DNA of 64,000 nt from Charina bottae (Eukaryota; Chordata; Lepidosauria; Squamata; Charinaidae). This document shows, one piece after another, positions 25,756 through 36,869 of this stretch (position 1 is the stretch's first letter; the number at the start of each line of letters is the position of its first letter). Location: positions 22,237,001-22,301,000 of the forward strand of contig JALMGJ010000008.1 of NCBI GenBank assembly GCA_023362775.1, given 5' to 3'. The position numbers and the translations under genes are program-made. The notes under the pieces were generated by a model. It worked only from the letters and a program-made list of their open reading frames with translations, was not told where the DNA came from and searched no databases.

Positions 25756-25870
25756 GGGCCACAAATAGGGGGGGCAAGCGGGGCATGTGCCCCAGGTGCC
25801 GTGCTGGGGGCGCCAAAATGACAAAATAACCCATGGTGGGGCGCGGAATCCATGTTTGGCCCGGTTGACA
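25756..25870 (+). mobile_element. probable hAT-type terminal fragment
   Basis: Starts cagggccacaaataggg and continues through ggcaagcggggcatgtgccc to ggggcgccaaaatgac. A CAGGG(G/C)C start leading into a G-rich block and a 'gccccaggtgcc' hairpin is common in vertebrate hAT miniature elements. I could not find the matching right terminus, so it is truncated or misassigned. Confidence 0.4.
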
Positions 25871-26469
25871 CAGACCCTAGTTCCATCCCTGTTGACTCCA
25901 GTGTCCTTGGGCATTTCAATTGACTAAAAAAATATATTCTCATACAGTTTTTAGATCAGAGAATAAAGCCTCCAATCTATTATTGAGGGCAGATTGACAC
26001 TGAATCTTTCCACCAGATTTTGAAGTACCAGGCAGTTGTCAATTGTAAACCTGCCAGTTCTAAAACTGTCCTATTCATCTTCAAGGATTTGTTTTCAGAC
26101 TTCAGCCAATTGCAAAGTTTTAAACAAAGCTATTTCAAATATAGTTACTGATTATACCCATAGACTAATGGGATGATAATTAGCAGGATCTGTGTAAGAG
26201 CCATATTACATTTTAAGCCATTTTAAAAGTAATAATTGACAAAGTTCAGACTTTGGGGATTACCAGGGAAGAATTAATGGCAGAAAAAAGGGCTGCTAAA
26301 ATGGTGTTCTCCAATTGTTATTAGTTTTGAAATTAGTTTTGAAAAGTTCAGTGGGAAAATAATCACATCCCACTGCTTTGCCTGCTTTTGCCTATGCCAC
26401 TATTTTCTTAACTTCTGCAATTGTGACTGGCGGCCAGACTGGGTGATTGCAGGATCATACATTGAGACA

Positions 26470-27690
26470 GAATTTATACCTGCCTCTGTAGTGAAAAGGG
26501 TTTGAAATACAGTGCAGAGCATTGCCACTTCCATGGAATATGAAAAAGGAAGTCAGATACAGTATACTGTACTGTCAAGAAAGAACATAGCTTCTCCTTT
26601 CTGTGTGTATCCTTTTAATATTCTTCCTTGGAGTAGAGATAGGAACACTCCCCTAATAATAAAACAAAAACAGGGAAGAGTGTAAAAAAGGATTACCATC
26701 TGTATTTTAGATATATGATATCTATTCTTGAATAAAGCAGGCACAACAATGACGGAATCATCATATCTGCTAAAAAGAAGTATGTGTGTATGTTTGTGTG
26801 TATGGTAGAAAACATATTGTAACTGTCGGTGTTATTAGGTAGCAATAATTCCTGTCTCCATAAATTTAGGGAAAAGTTTAGTATTAATGTATTGATTTCT
26901 GACATCATTTAAACCCACTAAATTAATAGAGCATAGATCAGATTCACAGAGCTGCAGGGTTTCTCCTTCAAAGAACTAACTGGTTTGTTATATATTAACA
27001 CAGCTCATCATCAACATAATTATTTTCTTGCTATGCCAGGATTCCTTAAGCATCAGAAGCTGAGAGAATGCTATCAGTGGGGACCCTTAAGCATTAGAGC
27101 TTTGTGCCTAATTCCATTTTGATTGGCAAGCCATGCCCGTTGTAATTCATCTCACTTTTTCTTTTTTTAGGAACTATAAGAATTAATTGATAACATGCTA
27201 TATTTCAGGTAGAGGGGGAAAATTTATCTATAGCTATTATCATTTGTATTCCTGAATATCACATAATTGTATCATTACGTCCTACCCATTATTGCTTTTA
27301 TACCTCCCATGCATCTGTTTTGCACAAATCTCGTCAATTACAGAACCAACACTGGTTCTTCTGGTAGATAACCTATGTGTTATGTATGGTGGCTTGTACA
27401 TGGCATACACATGAGGAAAGGCACAGAAATACAAAGGAGAGAACAAACCAAAGCCATCTGAAGACCCTGGAGAGAAAGAAGACAGAGAACAGAAACAACT
27501 ACTGTCTTTCCGTTTGTGTGAAGGGAGGAAGTATATGGGCACAGTAAATTCCATTGTTTATGGTACATGGTGTTAATATCTATAAATAGAGTGGGTTAGA
27601 GTCCTTTTAGTATAGAAGAATGTAGAGCTGCTGGCCATAATAAGGTTTTCCAATCGTGATGTCAGGTTTACATTCCACCTATAGCCACAG
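26470..27690. other. no recognised element
   Basis: AT-rich sequence. The overlapping frames at 27282-27568 have no domain. No splice-consistent exon was identified. Confidence 0.4.
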
Positions 27691-27905
27691 TATGATATAC
27701 AGTATATTGTTTTCTTTATTATTCCCATATAAACTTTCTAGGAGTGTATAACCCATAATCTTGCTTAGTTAGGTGCTCTTTTGCATTCTTTTGGTCAGAA
27801 GCCCAATTACTGTAGTTTTCCATGCCAATAAAAGATACTTAGTTGCATCTATCTCCAAATGCTTTGGTTCCTTATTTAACTGGGCATTTTTCCCACAACA
27901 GCTTG
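27690..27905 (+). mobile_element. LTR fragment related to the one at 57.4 kb
   Basis: The block from ttgcttagtt through ccaataaaagatact to ttgcatctatctccaaa and ccacaaca matches 57390-57575 at most positions. It has a polyadenylation signal AATAAA at about 27825 followed by a U5-like segment ending in CA, as in an LTR. I did not find a target duplication or a primer-binding site, so a solo or broken LTR is most likely. The element class (gypsy or endogenous retrovirus) is undetermined. Confidence 0.55.
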
Positions 27906-28550
27906 GAGAAATTGGCTGGATCAGAAGGTCAAGAGCTGGGGCAGTTTGACACAGCGCTGCCATTTTTGTAGGTTCGTGATTTCTGCCCATGCTCTTCTTC
28001 CCCTGCTATCCAGAATCCATTTGGAGATACTTGTGGGGGCTAGATTGAGTGTAGAGGACTGTGCAGGAGCAAGTCTGGACACTCTGCAGAAGTGAGTCTG
28101 GGTGAATTGCAGCTCTGAAAGGAAGTTGATGGTTTCTGCCATCTAACTCTGCAGGAACGAGTAACAGGCACCCCTGACTGGAACCTGCCGCTCAAGACAG
28201 AGAAGGACCGTACCAAAGCAGTGCTACTCACTCTCAACCTTTAAACATGTCCTAGAAGGACAGCTTGGTTGATTGTATTGAATGCAGCTGAGAAATTCAG
28301 CAGGACCAGGAGAATTGTAACCAGCAGGGCCAGGATTATTGATGTCGAAGGTCATCAACAAGAGTGACAGATGTGGTTTTGGCTCCAAACTAAATCTGAA
28401 TCCTGAGTGAAGGATTTTCTATAGTCATAACCCAACTACTTTATCAACAATCCTCTCTAGAACAGGAGGATTAGAGACTGGTTGGTAATTATCCAGAATA
28501 TCCAGGTCAAGATATTGTTTCCTGAAAAGGGGACATACTGCTACATCTTT

Positions 28551-30652
28551 TTTTTCCCCATAAGTTTTATTAAATTTTAAAATACATATTAAGAGCTAAT
28601 ACAAAAAAAAAAAAGAAATAGAAATACAAAGTAAGAAAAAGGAAAAGAAAAAGTGAAGTCAAAAAATAACAAAGAAAATATAGAAAATAGATGTTCTCCA
28701 ATTTATCCTTCAACTTTAAGTACAACAATTAACTTTAAATGTTAGTCCTTCATACAATACACAGGAACTTTTCTTTGTCATATACCCTATGATTTCTATA
28801 ATCTAATCTTCTGTTCTTCATATAGGTTTCGCCTTTCTTGATATCTTCCAACAATCCATCTCTGGTTTCTACTCCTTAGAATAGTAATCAAATGTTCATT
28901 GTTGCATCAATTAAATGTTTTCCATTTGCTCTTTCCATTTTTACATCTATATTTATATCTTCAATAAAGTCCAATTAGTATAACAAATAAAGGCCTTATC
29001 TACGTCTAATAAAATACAGTATATTCTGTTCATGTTATGACTATATATTCCATTAATACATAATCTAACATATTACATAACATAATACATAATATAGCAA
29101 AAATACAAAACCTAACATAACATATAACCTAATACATACAACATATTCTTGTAATAACCTACATTCTAATTCCATCTCATCATCTCATTGTCTTCTCATA
29201 AATGTGTCTCCAGAAAGAGTAATATATAATATCAACATATTTATTTATAATCTTGTATCTTACACTTAAAATATCATGTTTTTATGCATCTGTACAGTTT
29301 CTCATATCTGCGCTTACTCTGTGTACAATACCAAATTCGCATTTTCATTAACCTTGCATTCCAAATCAATATCAATAAATCTCCTGTTTAGGTTATGCCA
29401 ATATCACAGTATGCAACTTGTTTATTTCTATAACTCATGTGGGATGTCAAAATGTTTATTTTGCCATATCTATCAATTTGCATATTAAAATCTTCCTGTC
29501 TCAGCTGCCACAATGTATTTATGCCCAAACGTTTAATAGACCACTTCCTGTAAAATATCATAATCTTCTTCTGTACCAATACATTCAAAGTCCTCTTTCC
29601 CTGTTTCTCTACTGGTTCGAAAGGTCTTTCCTCTGTTTCTAAATCTGTCCCTTGTATCTTCTGTTCCTGAGCCACCAAAACTATTAATATACGTTCTATG
29701 GATTTCTTAATTTGCAAAAATTTTTTGCTGGTTTCTTCCTTAAAATCCTGAAGTGCTGTGAGAAATGCCATTATTTGTTGTTCAAACCGTAATCAGCTGC
29801 CGTAGTCAAAACAAAGAATTTTCTCAGGGAGCAGGGAACAGCTGTTCTATTATTTATCAATAATGTCTATTTCTTTAAGTGAGAAAAGCTTTTAAAGTAA
29901 AAGATGAAAAAATTCCACAGAGCAGTATTTGAAACAGTTTGTAAAAGGAAAGATGAAAATATATTCCAAATGAAAGATAGTCCTTTCTAAAAAAAAGTAG
30001 AAAAAAAAAAGGTAAAGAGGCACACATTCTCTATACTTTATTCTTTATTCTTCTTTATTCTTCAGGCTGCAAGCTGCTTAACCCAAACAAACAATTTCTC
30101 AAAAGTCAGTTAGTTTGTTGAGTGAGAAATACCAACAAAGTCTCTTAAGTCCCAATTTCTCTGATACAAAAGAAAGGCAGAAAAATACAAACTTGTTCAC
30201 TATGTTGCCAAAATAAAATCTATCAAACTTCCACCAAAATTAATTATAGCAAAGAAAACACAAAATTAGCCAACATTTTGAACGAAGTCCAAAGATAAAT
30301 TTTAGATAATAAAAATGTACTAATCTAAAAAAGAAAACTAATATAAAGTGGTCTAAAAGCTGGCTGTCACTCTTGTGTCTCCCGAGAGACTTACGTTCTC
30401 TGCAGAGCTAGGATCCTCCTTCGGCCATTTCACTGCATTCACCCCCGTTCTTCTCCGCGGTGGAAACAACAAAGAAAAACAGGAGTGGGCAATTACAATG
30501 GCTCTGTGAGCAATCTTCTGGTTCCCCCTTCTCCAGGGGGAATCTTCAGTGGTCTGTAGACCCCTGCAAACAAGATAGAAAGTTAGCCAGGTCTCAGAGC
30601 TCAGAGCTCTGAGAAACTCTGACTTGTCGAGCTGCCAGCCAGGCTTGGAGTC
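28551..30652 (-). mobile_element. L1-like LINE, internally deleted, with 19-bp target duplication
   Basis: Flanked by a perfect 19-bp duplication gacatactgctacatcttt at 28532-28550 and 30653-30671. The left end is a T-run (28551-28555 and adjacent), the poly(A) tail of a minus-strand element, with AATAAA just inside near 28570. The right 500 bp (30652-30150) is GC-richer and resembles a 5' UTR. An ORF1-like frame follows at 29771-29388. At 2.1 kb it is too short for a full L1, and no RT motif was found. The long duplication and poly(A) fit L1-type retroposition; the clade is an inference. Confidence 0.6.
29388..29771 (-). pseudogene. ORF1-like fragment of the L1-like insertion
   Basis: 127 codons from ATG at 29771. 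The N-terminus FKEETSKKFLQIKKSIERIL is amphipathic and charged, as in L1 ORF1 coiled coils, followed by an acidic stretch ETEERPFEP and a basic C-terminal half. No RNA-recognition core is visible. The frame ends without the length of a normal ORF1, so it is considered broken. Confidence 0.4.
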
Positions 30653-30711
30653 GACATACTGCTACATCTTTCAAGCTGTCTGTAGCTTGAATCATGTCAA
30701 CTGGATTTCTA

Positions 30712-30768
30712 TTTTCTCAGTGGAAACATTTCGCTCCTTATCCAAGGAGCTTCTTCAGTCTGAGCAAA
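30712..30768 (-). ncRNA. hammerhead-like motif, left PLE arm (mutated)
   Basis: Same motif as at 13351-13404, but the AAACGTTT word reads AAATGTTT on this strand, a change consistent with CpG decay. The stem GCTCCTT/AAGGAGC and CTGAAGA are intact. Confidence 0.4.
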
Positions 30769-30856
30769 GTTAGTAAGGGAATCCTTAAATATGATTCTAG
30801 GTGGCTGTGTGACCTTGCACCTGGGGCTAGGTCATGGTTATTTTGAGATGTTATTT

Positions 30857-31873
30857 CTAAGTCCCTTTATCATCTAAAGGAGGATCGTTAAGATTACCTT
30901 GCTGCTGTTGAGCTTGCGAAATGGTCTTAATCTTCCTAGGCACAGAAGACAAAGCAGGAAGGAAAATAGGGGAAAGATTGTGCCTGAGGACCCCACCTCT
31001 ATTCAAGGAAGGATTTTCCAAGTTGGCATAAATGGATTCCTTGACCCCTCTCTCAAACCACCTATCTTCTCTGTCTAAAATGTGAACATTAATGTCCTCA
31101 AATGAGTGTCCTTTTTCCTTTAGATGAAGATAAACTGCTGACTCTGGTCCTGTGGTGTTACTTCTCCTGTGTTGGGCCATCCTCCTGTACAAAGGTTGTT
31201 TGATTTCTCCAATGTAGAGTTCAGAGCACTCCTCACTGCACTGGATTGCATAAACTACATTGCTTTTCTTGTGTTTTGGAGTTTGATCTTTGGGGTGTAC
31301 AAGCCTCTGTCTCAGTGTGTTGGTGGGTTTGAAATATACAGGTATGTGGTGTTTGCCAAATATCCGTTTTATCTTTTCAGACACGCCAGCCATGTAGGGA
31401 ATGAGCAGGTTCTTTCGTTTACTCTGAGTCTCAGCCCTATCTGCCGCTGTTTTAGGTCTGGTAGATTTAGATTTGGTGAAGGCCCAATTTGGATATCCAC
31501 AGGTCTTCAGAGTTGTTCTCAGGTGCTGATTTTCATTCTTTTTGGAATCCATGGAGGTGGGGATGGTTTCTGCTCTGTGTGACAATGTCCTGATTGTGCA
31601 AACTCCTAGTTTGTGCTGCAGTGGATGGTGGGAGTCAAACATCAGATATTGATCTGTGTGTGTGTGTTTCCTGTAGATCCCTATTTCTAGCTTGCCACCG
31701 GTCCCAATGAGGACTTCACAGTCTAGGAATGCCAGTCTGTTGTCCTTGGTGTCTTCTCTGGTGAAGCTAATGTTGGTATCTATAGTGTTTATATGGTCCG
31801 TGAAGGCCTGTACTTCCTGGGCCTTGATTTTGACCCAGGTGTCATCCACATACCTAAACCAGTGGGTAGGCAC
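30857..31873 (-). CDS. Penelope-like RT C-terminus plus GIY-YIG endonuclease (left arm)
   Basis: 338 codons open on the minus strand. The frame is open at its upstream end and has no ATG there, since it starts within the RT at the palindrome junction. Residues 5-14 contain the RT catalytic motif RYVDD. Residues 46-53 (RLAFLDCE) are the next PLE RT block. The GIY-YIG nuclease lies at about 206-290: VVYAI at 206-210, LYIGE at 219-223, basic YRRMAQHRR following, and a candidate catalytic Glu in VKESIY near 279. In a whole PLE these domains copy RNA at a nicked target. Here the N-terminal RT fingers and palm are missing, so the product would not be a functional transposase on its own. Confidence 0.85.
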   Translation of the reverse strand: MPTHWFRYVDDTWVKIKAQEVQAFTDHINTIDTNISFTREDTKDNRLAFLDCEVLIGTGGKLEIGIYRKHTHTDQYLMFDSHHPLQHKLGVCTIRTLSHRAETIPTSMDSKKNENQHLRTTLKTCGYPNWAFTKSKSTRPKTAADRAETQSKRKNLLIPYMAGVSEKIKRIFGKHHIPVYFKPTNTLRQRLVHPKDQTPKHKKSNVVYAIQCSEECSELYIGEIKQPLYRRMAQHRRSNTTGPESAVYLHLKEKGHSFEDINVHILDREDRWFERGVKESIYANLENPSLNRGGVLRHNLSPIFLPALSSVPRKIKTISQAQQQQGNLNDPPLDDKGT

Positions 31874-31889
31874 AGACTGGCATTCCTAG

Positions 31890-32751
31890 ACTGTGAAGTC
31901 CTCATTGGGACCGGTGGCAAGCTAGAAATAGGGATCTACAGGAAACCCACACACGCAGATCAATATCTGATGTTTGACTCCCACCATCCACTGCAGCACA
32001 AACTAGGAGTCATCAGGACATTGTCACACAGAGCAGAAACCATCCCCACCTCCATGGATTCCAAAAAGAATGAAAATCAGCACCTGAGAACAGCTCTGAA
32101 GACCTGTGGATATCCAAATTGGGCCTTCACTAAATCTAAATCTACCAGACCTAAAACAGCGACAGATAGGGCTGAGACTCAGAGTAAACGGAAGAACCTG
32201 GTCATTCCTTACATGGCTGGCGTGTCTGAAAAGATAAAACGGATATTTGGCAAACACCACATACCTGTATATTTCAAACCCACCAACACACTGAGACAGA
32301 GGCTTGTACACCCCAAAGATCAAATTCCAAAACACAAGAAAAGCAATGTAGTTTATGCAATCCAGTGCAGTGAGGAGTGCTCTGAACTCTGAACATTGGA
32401 GAAACCAAACAACCTTTGTACAGGAGGATGGCCCAACACAGGAGAAGTAACACCACAGGACCAGAGTCAGCAGTTTATCTTCATCTAAAGGAAAAAGGAC
32501 ACTCATTTGAGGACATTAATGTTCACATTTTAGACAGAGAAGATAGGTGGTTTGAGAGAGGGGTCAAGGAATCCATTTATGCCAACTTGGAAAATCCTTC
32601 CGTGAATAGAGGTGGGGGCCTCAGGCACAATCTTTCCCCTATTTTCCTCCCTGCTTTGTCTTCTGTGCCTAGGAAGATTAAGACCATTTCGCAAGCTCAA
32701 CAGCAGCATGGTAATCTTAACGATCCTCCTTTAGATGATAAAGGGACTTAG
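31890..32751 (+). pseudogene. Penelope-like RT/GIY-YIG fragment, frameshifted (right arm)
   Basis: Plus-strand counterpart of the left arm. Open to 32392 (block from LAFLDCEV through NVVYAIQC), then broken by a 2-nt insertion near 32390 just before the YIG part of the GIY-YIG motif, and open again in the new frame from 32416 to 32751. It is otherwise nearly identical to the left arm. The left arm has a 6-nt insertion in the segment before IRTLSHRAE. No start codon belongs to this frame. Confidence 0.85.
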
Positions 32752-32839
32752 AAATAACATCTCAAAATAACCATGACCTAGCCCCAGGTGCAAGGTCACA
32801 CAGCCACCTAGAAACGTATTTAAGGATTCCCTTACCAAC

Positions 32840-32897
32840 TTTGCTCAGACTGAAGAAGCTCCTTGGATAAGGAGCGAAACGTTTCCACTGAGAAAAT
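32840..32897 (+). ncRNA. hammerhead-like motif, right PLE arm
   Basis: TTTGCTCAG, CTGAAGA (32850-32856), stem GCTCCTT/AAGGAGC with GGAT loop, GAAAC, GTTTCC, and CTGAGAAAA. The two outer words can pair over nine positions with one mismatch. Same single extra A before the stem as in the other copies. Confidence 0.45.
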
Positions 32898-33740
32898 AGA
32901 AATCCAGTTGACATGATTCAAGCTACAGACAATTCCACCTGGATGACTGAGAACCTTCATAGACATCTTTCAAGGTGGGAGATACAAATCTTTAAATCAA
33001 GGGTGCATTTACCACTGTCCATATCCAGACCCTCATCACTTGCCTGGCAGCTTTCAGTAACTATGTAGGGCATGGATTTAGGACTAAGAAGCACCCTGTC
33101 TACTTCTTCAGGATTCACAGCTTCAAACTGATTCCAGATGACATCTGTCATCTCAACTAGACCTGTCATATCGGCATTCAGCTCAAAGTGAAAGTGAGCA
33201 ATTTATCCTCCAGATGCTGAGCAAATTTATTGCAACAGTCCAACAGACCATTTTCTGACTTGGTTTTCCCAAATGGGACAGGGGTCACTTTAAACAATAC
33301 TGCTGGACAGCTATCTATAGATGTAATATGAGTGGAAAAAATAAGAATGTTACTCTTACTGCCATAGTATAAACTCAAAGTTAAGTTCTAAATATTCAAT
33401 CACATTTATTCTTTATTTTATCCCAGTGTTGGTCAAGTTGTCTCTTCTCTCAGTTCATCTCTCAGACCTTCCCAGTTAACCAAGGAATCCTTTGGATTGG
33501 TGGTTAGAGAGAGACCTACCAGGAGCAATCCTGTCAAATGCTGCCATGAAGAGGTTGGCCAGGCGCTCAGCAGAACTGTCCACTAGGACTTTGGGAAATT
33601 TCTCAAATGCCCTTTGAAAACCAGCAGGATCCATTGGCTATCTGGAGTGGATTGAATTAATAGGTCCCTCCCCCATTTCCCTTCAGTAGAGATCTGCAAC
33701 TCCATGGAAAGTGATCTGACGATGAGAAAGGACTTATGAA

Positions 33741-36020
33741 AACATTCCCTACTCTTATATTATTTCTCAGCTGCTCTGAGACAAAAAACATGGTCCTCAC
33801 CTTCTCTATGGGTCAGGTCCATGATCACTTGGGACAAAGCAGCTATGACTGTTCAAGTTCAACAAATGTAAGTACAGAAAGAAGACCCTTCAGCAATGTG
33901 TAATATTACAAAGCAGATCTATTAATGCTTGCAAATACACAGTCAGGTACTTTTCATCTTTGAAATATGAAAAGGTGTGCCCTAATTTTTAATTAGTGTC
34001 AAGAGGTGCCAATAATATTTTTGCTCAGACTAGCTATTTCAAGAGATAATCACCCTCAATTGGCAGCTCTTCCTTGTATGAGCATTACATTGCCTGCCAA
34101 TCAAGAGAATGGAATGTTTTTTTTTCCTTTTGTAAACCTTTGTGCGTGACTCAGAATATGATTAAACTTTTCTTCTGCTGTAGTATGAAAACTAAGTGAA
34201 AATATAGTTGAGTAAACTATACTTCTCAGTTGGTATGGTGATAATAAGCAGCAGAGGCCAGAGTGCATTTAGTTCTGTAATTGGAATGGTTATGATATTT
34301 AATGTTACTAGAAAAAAAAATCTGAGACATGCAGCACAATTTGCACTATTTTGTACAATTGACAAGGGGCTTGCAAGTGAGATTAGGGCACACATTTCTT
34401 AGCACTAAAACTGAACGGCATCAATAATTCAGTTTTCTCCTTAAATAGAAAAGGAGTCAGAGACAGCAGCCACTTGGGAATTCAGAAAACTGCTTGAACA
34501 ATAGCTATGCAATCACCATGAGAGAGGGGTCTCTCAAACAGCTGGCATTTTGAGACAAAGACAACATGACTCTACTGCCCCCATGCTATCAAGCCATTAA
34601 TTGGCCAAATCCCAAATGCTGACGTGTAATAAAATGAGCCAAAACTCCAGACCTAAAGTTGAATGTTGGCCCAATGTTCCGTTTTCAGGAACTGACTGAT
34701 TTTATCTACTATACTGTATGTCTGCTGCCACTTCACATCACCATGGCACAGAAACCTTAACATCTGGGGAAAAGGGGAACTGAGGATGCTTTAGCCATAA
34801 AGTAATGGTTTAATTTTCTAAGTGCACAGATCATTGTTATATATCATGTAAGTCTAATTCAGGGCTGGCATTTTGGGATGCTCCCTAGCATATGGGAATC
34901 TAATTTAATGTACTGCTGACTTGCAGATTGGATATAGCACCCAAACAACTGCACTTGATTTCATACCAAATCTTAATGAACATTCCAGAACAAAAAAAAA
35001 TGCTGGTAATTTGCATTTTTAAAAATGAGTGGAGGAAAAAATGTCAATTTTTCTTCTTTAAGTATCCCACTAAGTTAGGTATGGCTGAAATAGGGCCTTT
35101 TCAGTGGTAGAATTCTGTCAAATTCCTTTCTCAGCATAGCTCATCTGAGGTTTAAGATTTAAGTATGTGTGGAAGGAGAATGAAATCTATTGGTCCTTAT
35201 ATTCATCGTAATTTATGTTCTTTCATTTATTTGATTTGATCAATGGTAGTAAAATGATATATTCAAATAGCAGCAGCTATTCTATCATATGTTGATGTTT
35301 GGAAATTAACTTAAATTAGGCTGTAAGAAGTGGAAATGATTGTGTTAATAGTAGGGCTCTTACAGCAAAATATCTGTCCTAGTTTGTGATGGAATAATGC
35401 TTATTGTCACTAAAATTCCTTTCCTTAAGTATCAGCTTTAGTGTAACTCCAATCCTTACCTGTTCTATTCAATAAGGCTTTCGTCACAAGTGTGCCAGAA
35501 GATGGAGCTGAAGAGCCTAAATAGAAGGCTTTTGCCAGGCAATATTAAGAAAAATCCTTAACCAGACATTACTCTGAACCTTTTATTTTGCAAGAAGACA
35601 ATTAGACCATGCCCTCAGCAATTACTTTAATCTTTTCTAGCCTTAAGCATGCCCATCATAGGAGGAAAGTAAGATACAATGTGAACAAAGACTGAGGTAG
35701 AAGTGGAAATTAGATGCTCTAATTAAACTATCTTAGTTAATTCATTTTATTAAAGCACTGCACAGTGTAACGTACAGAATAAGTAAATTGGGGAAAATGA
35801 GAGTTGCCCTAAGGGAAAAAATAGTCTTCAGATGTTTAGGATTCATGAAGAAATATTATTGCTTAACAGAATTAGATACAGAATATGTGGTGCTTGTGGG
35901 ACTAGATACAGTACCTGTGAAATTACTTGGATACATGTACAAATGTTAAATTTAGGCCTTATTTTAGAAGTGGAATGAGAAAATGTGAAGTCTGGTTTCA
36001 AAGTTCCTTTCCCATTAAGC
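33741..36020. other. no recognised element
   Basis: AT-rich sequence without transposon motifs. Short frames such as 34192-34402 on both strands are shadows with no domains. Confidence 0.45.
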
Positions 36021-36027
36021 TCTATCA

Positions 36028-36205
36028 TTCTGTTCTGTTCTGTTCTGTTCTGTTCTGTTCTGTTCTTCCATTCCATTCCATTCCATTCCATTCCATTCCA
36101 TTCCATTCCATTCCATTCCATTCCATTCCATTCCATTCCATTCCATTCTTTATATTTCAAATTTAGTCACTGCCCATCTCACTCAAAGAGCGACCCTTTT
36201 CTTGA
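36028..36205 (-). mobile_element. L2-type 3' tail running into (GGAAT)n and (ACAGA)n
   Basis: Plus-strand order is (TTCTG)n at 36028-36066, (TTCCA)n at 36067-36148, then tttatatttcaaatttagtc and actgcccatctcactcaaag. Read on the minus strand, the last part resembles an L2-like terminus (gagtgagatgggcag...aaatt..ata) leading into a GGAAT tail. The long frames across the tract are repeat products. Confidence 0.6.
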
Positions 36206-36314
36206 AAACCCACTGCTCTAGAATGTTAAAATTGGTCACATATTAATTTGCATCACCTTATTTATTCCATGCTGTTCTTTCAGGCATTCAAGCCTTAAAT
36301 ATTATCTCTCTCTC

Positions 36315-36315
<1 letters not shown>

Positions 36316-36361
<46 letters not shown>
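36316..36361. repeat. (TG)n(AG)n microsatellite
   Basis: TG units to 36340 followed directly by AG units to 36361. Confidence 0.98.
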
Positions 36362-36362
<1 letters not shown>

Positions 36363-36869
36363 CCCCACCTCAGAGTGTGTTCTCTCCCCTCAGCCATCTC
36401 CAGCATACCCCAATAACCCACCCACTCCCAAATTTCCATCTTTCTTCCATTCCATTAACCAAGTCCAATATTATTCTTTAATTCCAGTGCAGCGTATTCC
36501 TCTGACCTAGATTCTCAATGCCTTACCTTCCTTCACTCCCTCAGCTGTTGTCATTGCTAATATCCCAGTGTATCAAATCCTACCAACAAACCCCTCTAAT
36601 CTTTTCTCTCTTTCCCACTGCCACCAATGTCCCAGTGAGGCATATCCCAGCAGGCTGCCTGTGAGTCCCATCTTCCCAGTGTCTTCCCTTGCTTTGTCAT
36701 TTCTTTTCTGCCTCCTTCAGATGCTTTTTTCTTCAATCTACATCCAATTGCTTCTGCACAGAAAAGAACCACTTGGAGCAAAACTGGTCTGTTTAATTTT
36801 GTTTATGATCCAAAGTATCCAAAGGAGATATGGTTTTCTTTCACCCAAACTCAGCTTTCTGTGCAAGCT

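Larger units (their letters stand above)
25150..26460 (-). mobile_element. LINE reverse transcriptase relic interrupted by a microsatellite
   Basis: On the minus strand, 26430-26340 decodes to an EVKKIVA...KAGKAVGCDYFPTELF block (RT domain 1). Positions 25290-25205 decode to QVKQYKYLGIIFHDLG, the conserved segment after the RT catalytic core. Between them are the simple repeat at 25301-25470 and a probable hAT fragment at 25756-25870. Only scattered motifs survive. Confidence 0.55.
30676..32962. mobile_element. head-to-head (palindromic) Penelope-like element
   Basis: Two 5'-truncated PLE copies meet at a centre near 31886. The left arm (about 1.21 kb) is on the minus strand and the right arm (about 1.08 kb) on the plus strand. 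Both encode the end of the RT and a GIY-YIG nuclease. The target duplication acatctttcaag is perfect at 30664-30675 and 32963-32974. The left arm reaches further 5' (to the RT YVDD motif). The right arm has an extra tail of about 37 bp at its 3' end (ccacctggatgactgag...). Around the join the word acagactg fits either arm, suggesting microhomology. The arms differ at a few sites, including a frameshift in the right arm. Confidence 0.9.
27920..33740 (-). mobile_element. L2 LINE relic, split by two nested insertions
   Basis: Two separated segments read as one L2 element on the minus strand. The upstream part (33740-32975) includes NQFEAVNPEEVDRVLLSPKS and CTLDLKI, the linker and start of RT. 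The downstream part (28531-27920) includes LNFSAAFNTI, the L2 palm motif, and then VSSTALVRSFSVLSGRFQSG. Between them lie an L1-like insertion (28551-30652) and a PLE (30676-32962). Stops are frequent. Removing both insertions would give a continuous L2 layout. Confidence 0.75.

Noticed and set aside
31169..32506. Frames antisense to the PLE coding arms
   Set aside because: Because the arms are inverted, each strand shows both a coding and a shadow frame; only those with RT and GIY-YIG motifs were kept.
35843..36221. Repetitive frames and ATTCC pentamers, first considered as a satellite or centromeric array
   Set aside because: The tract is only about 120 bp and is joined to an L2-type 3' end, so it is a LINE-tail microsatellite.
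36568..36860. Upstream part of the 212-codon frame as a host exon
   Set aside because: No domain, no convincing splice sites, and low-complexity composition; the coding signal starts only with the L2 domain at about 36860.
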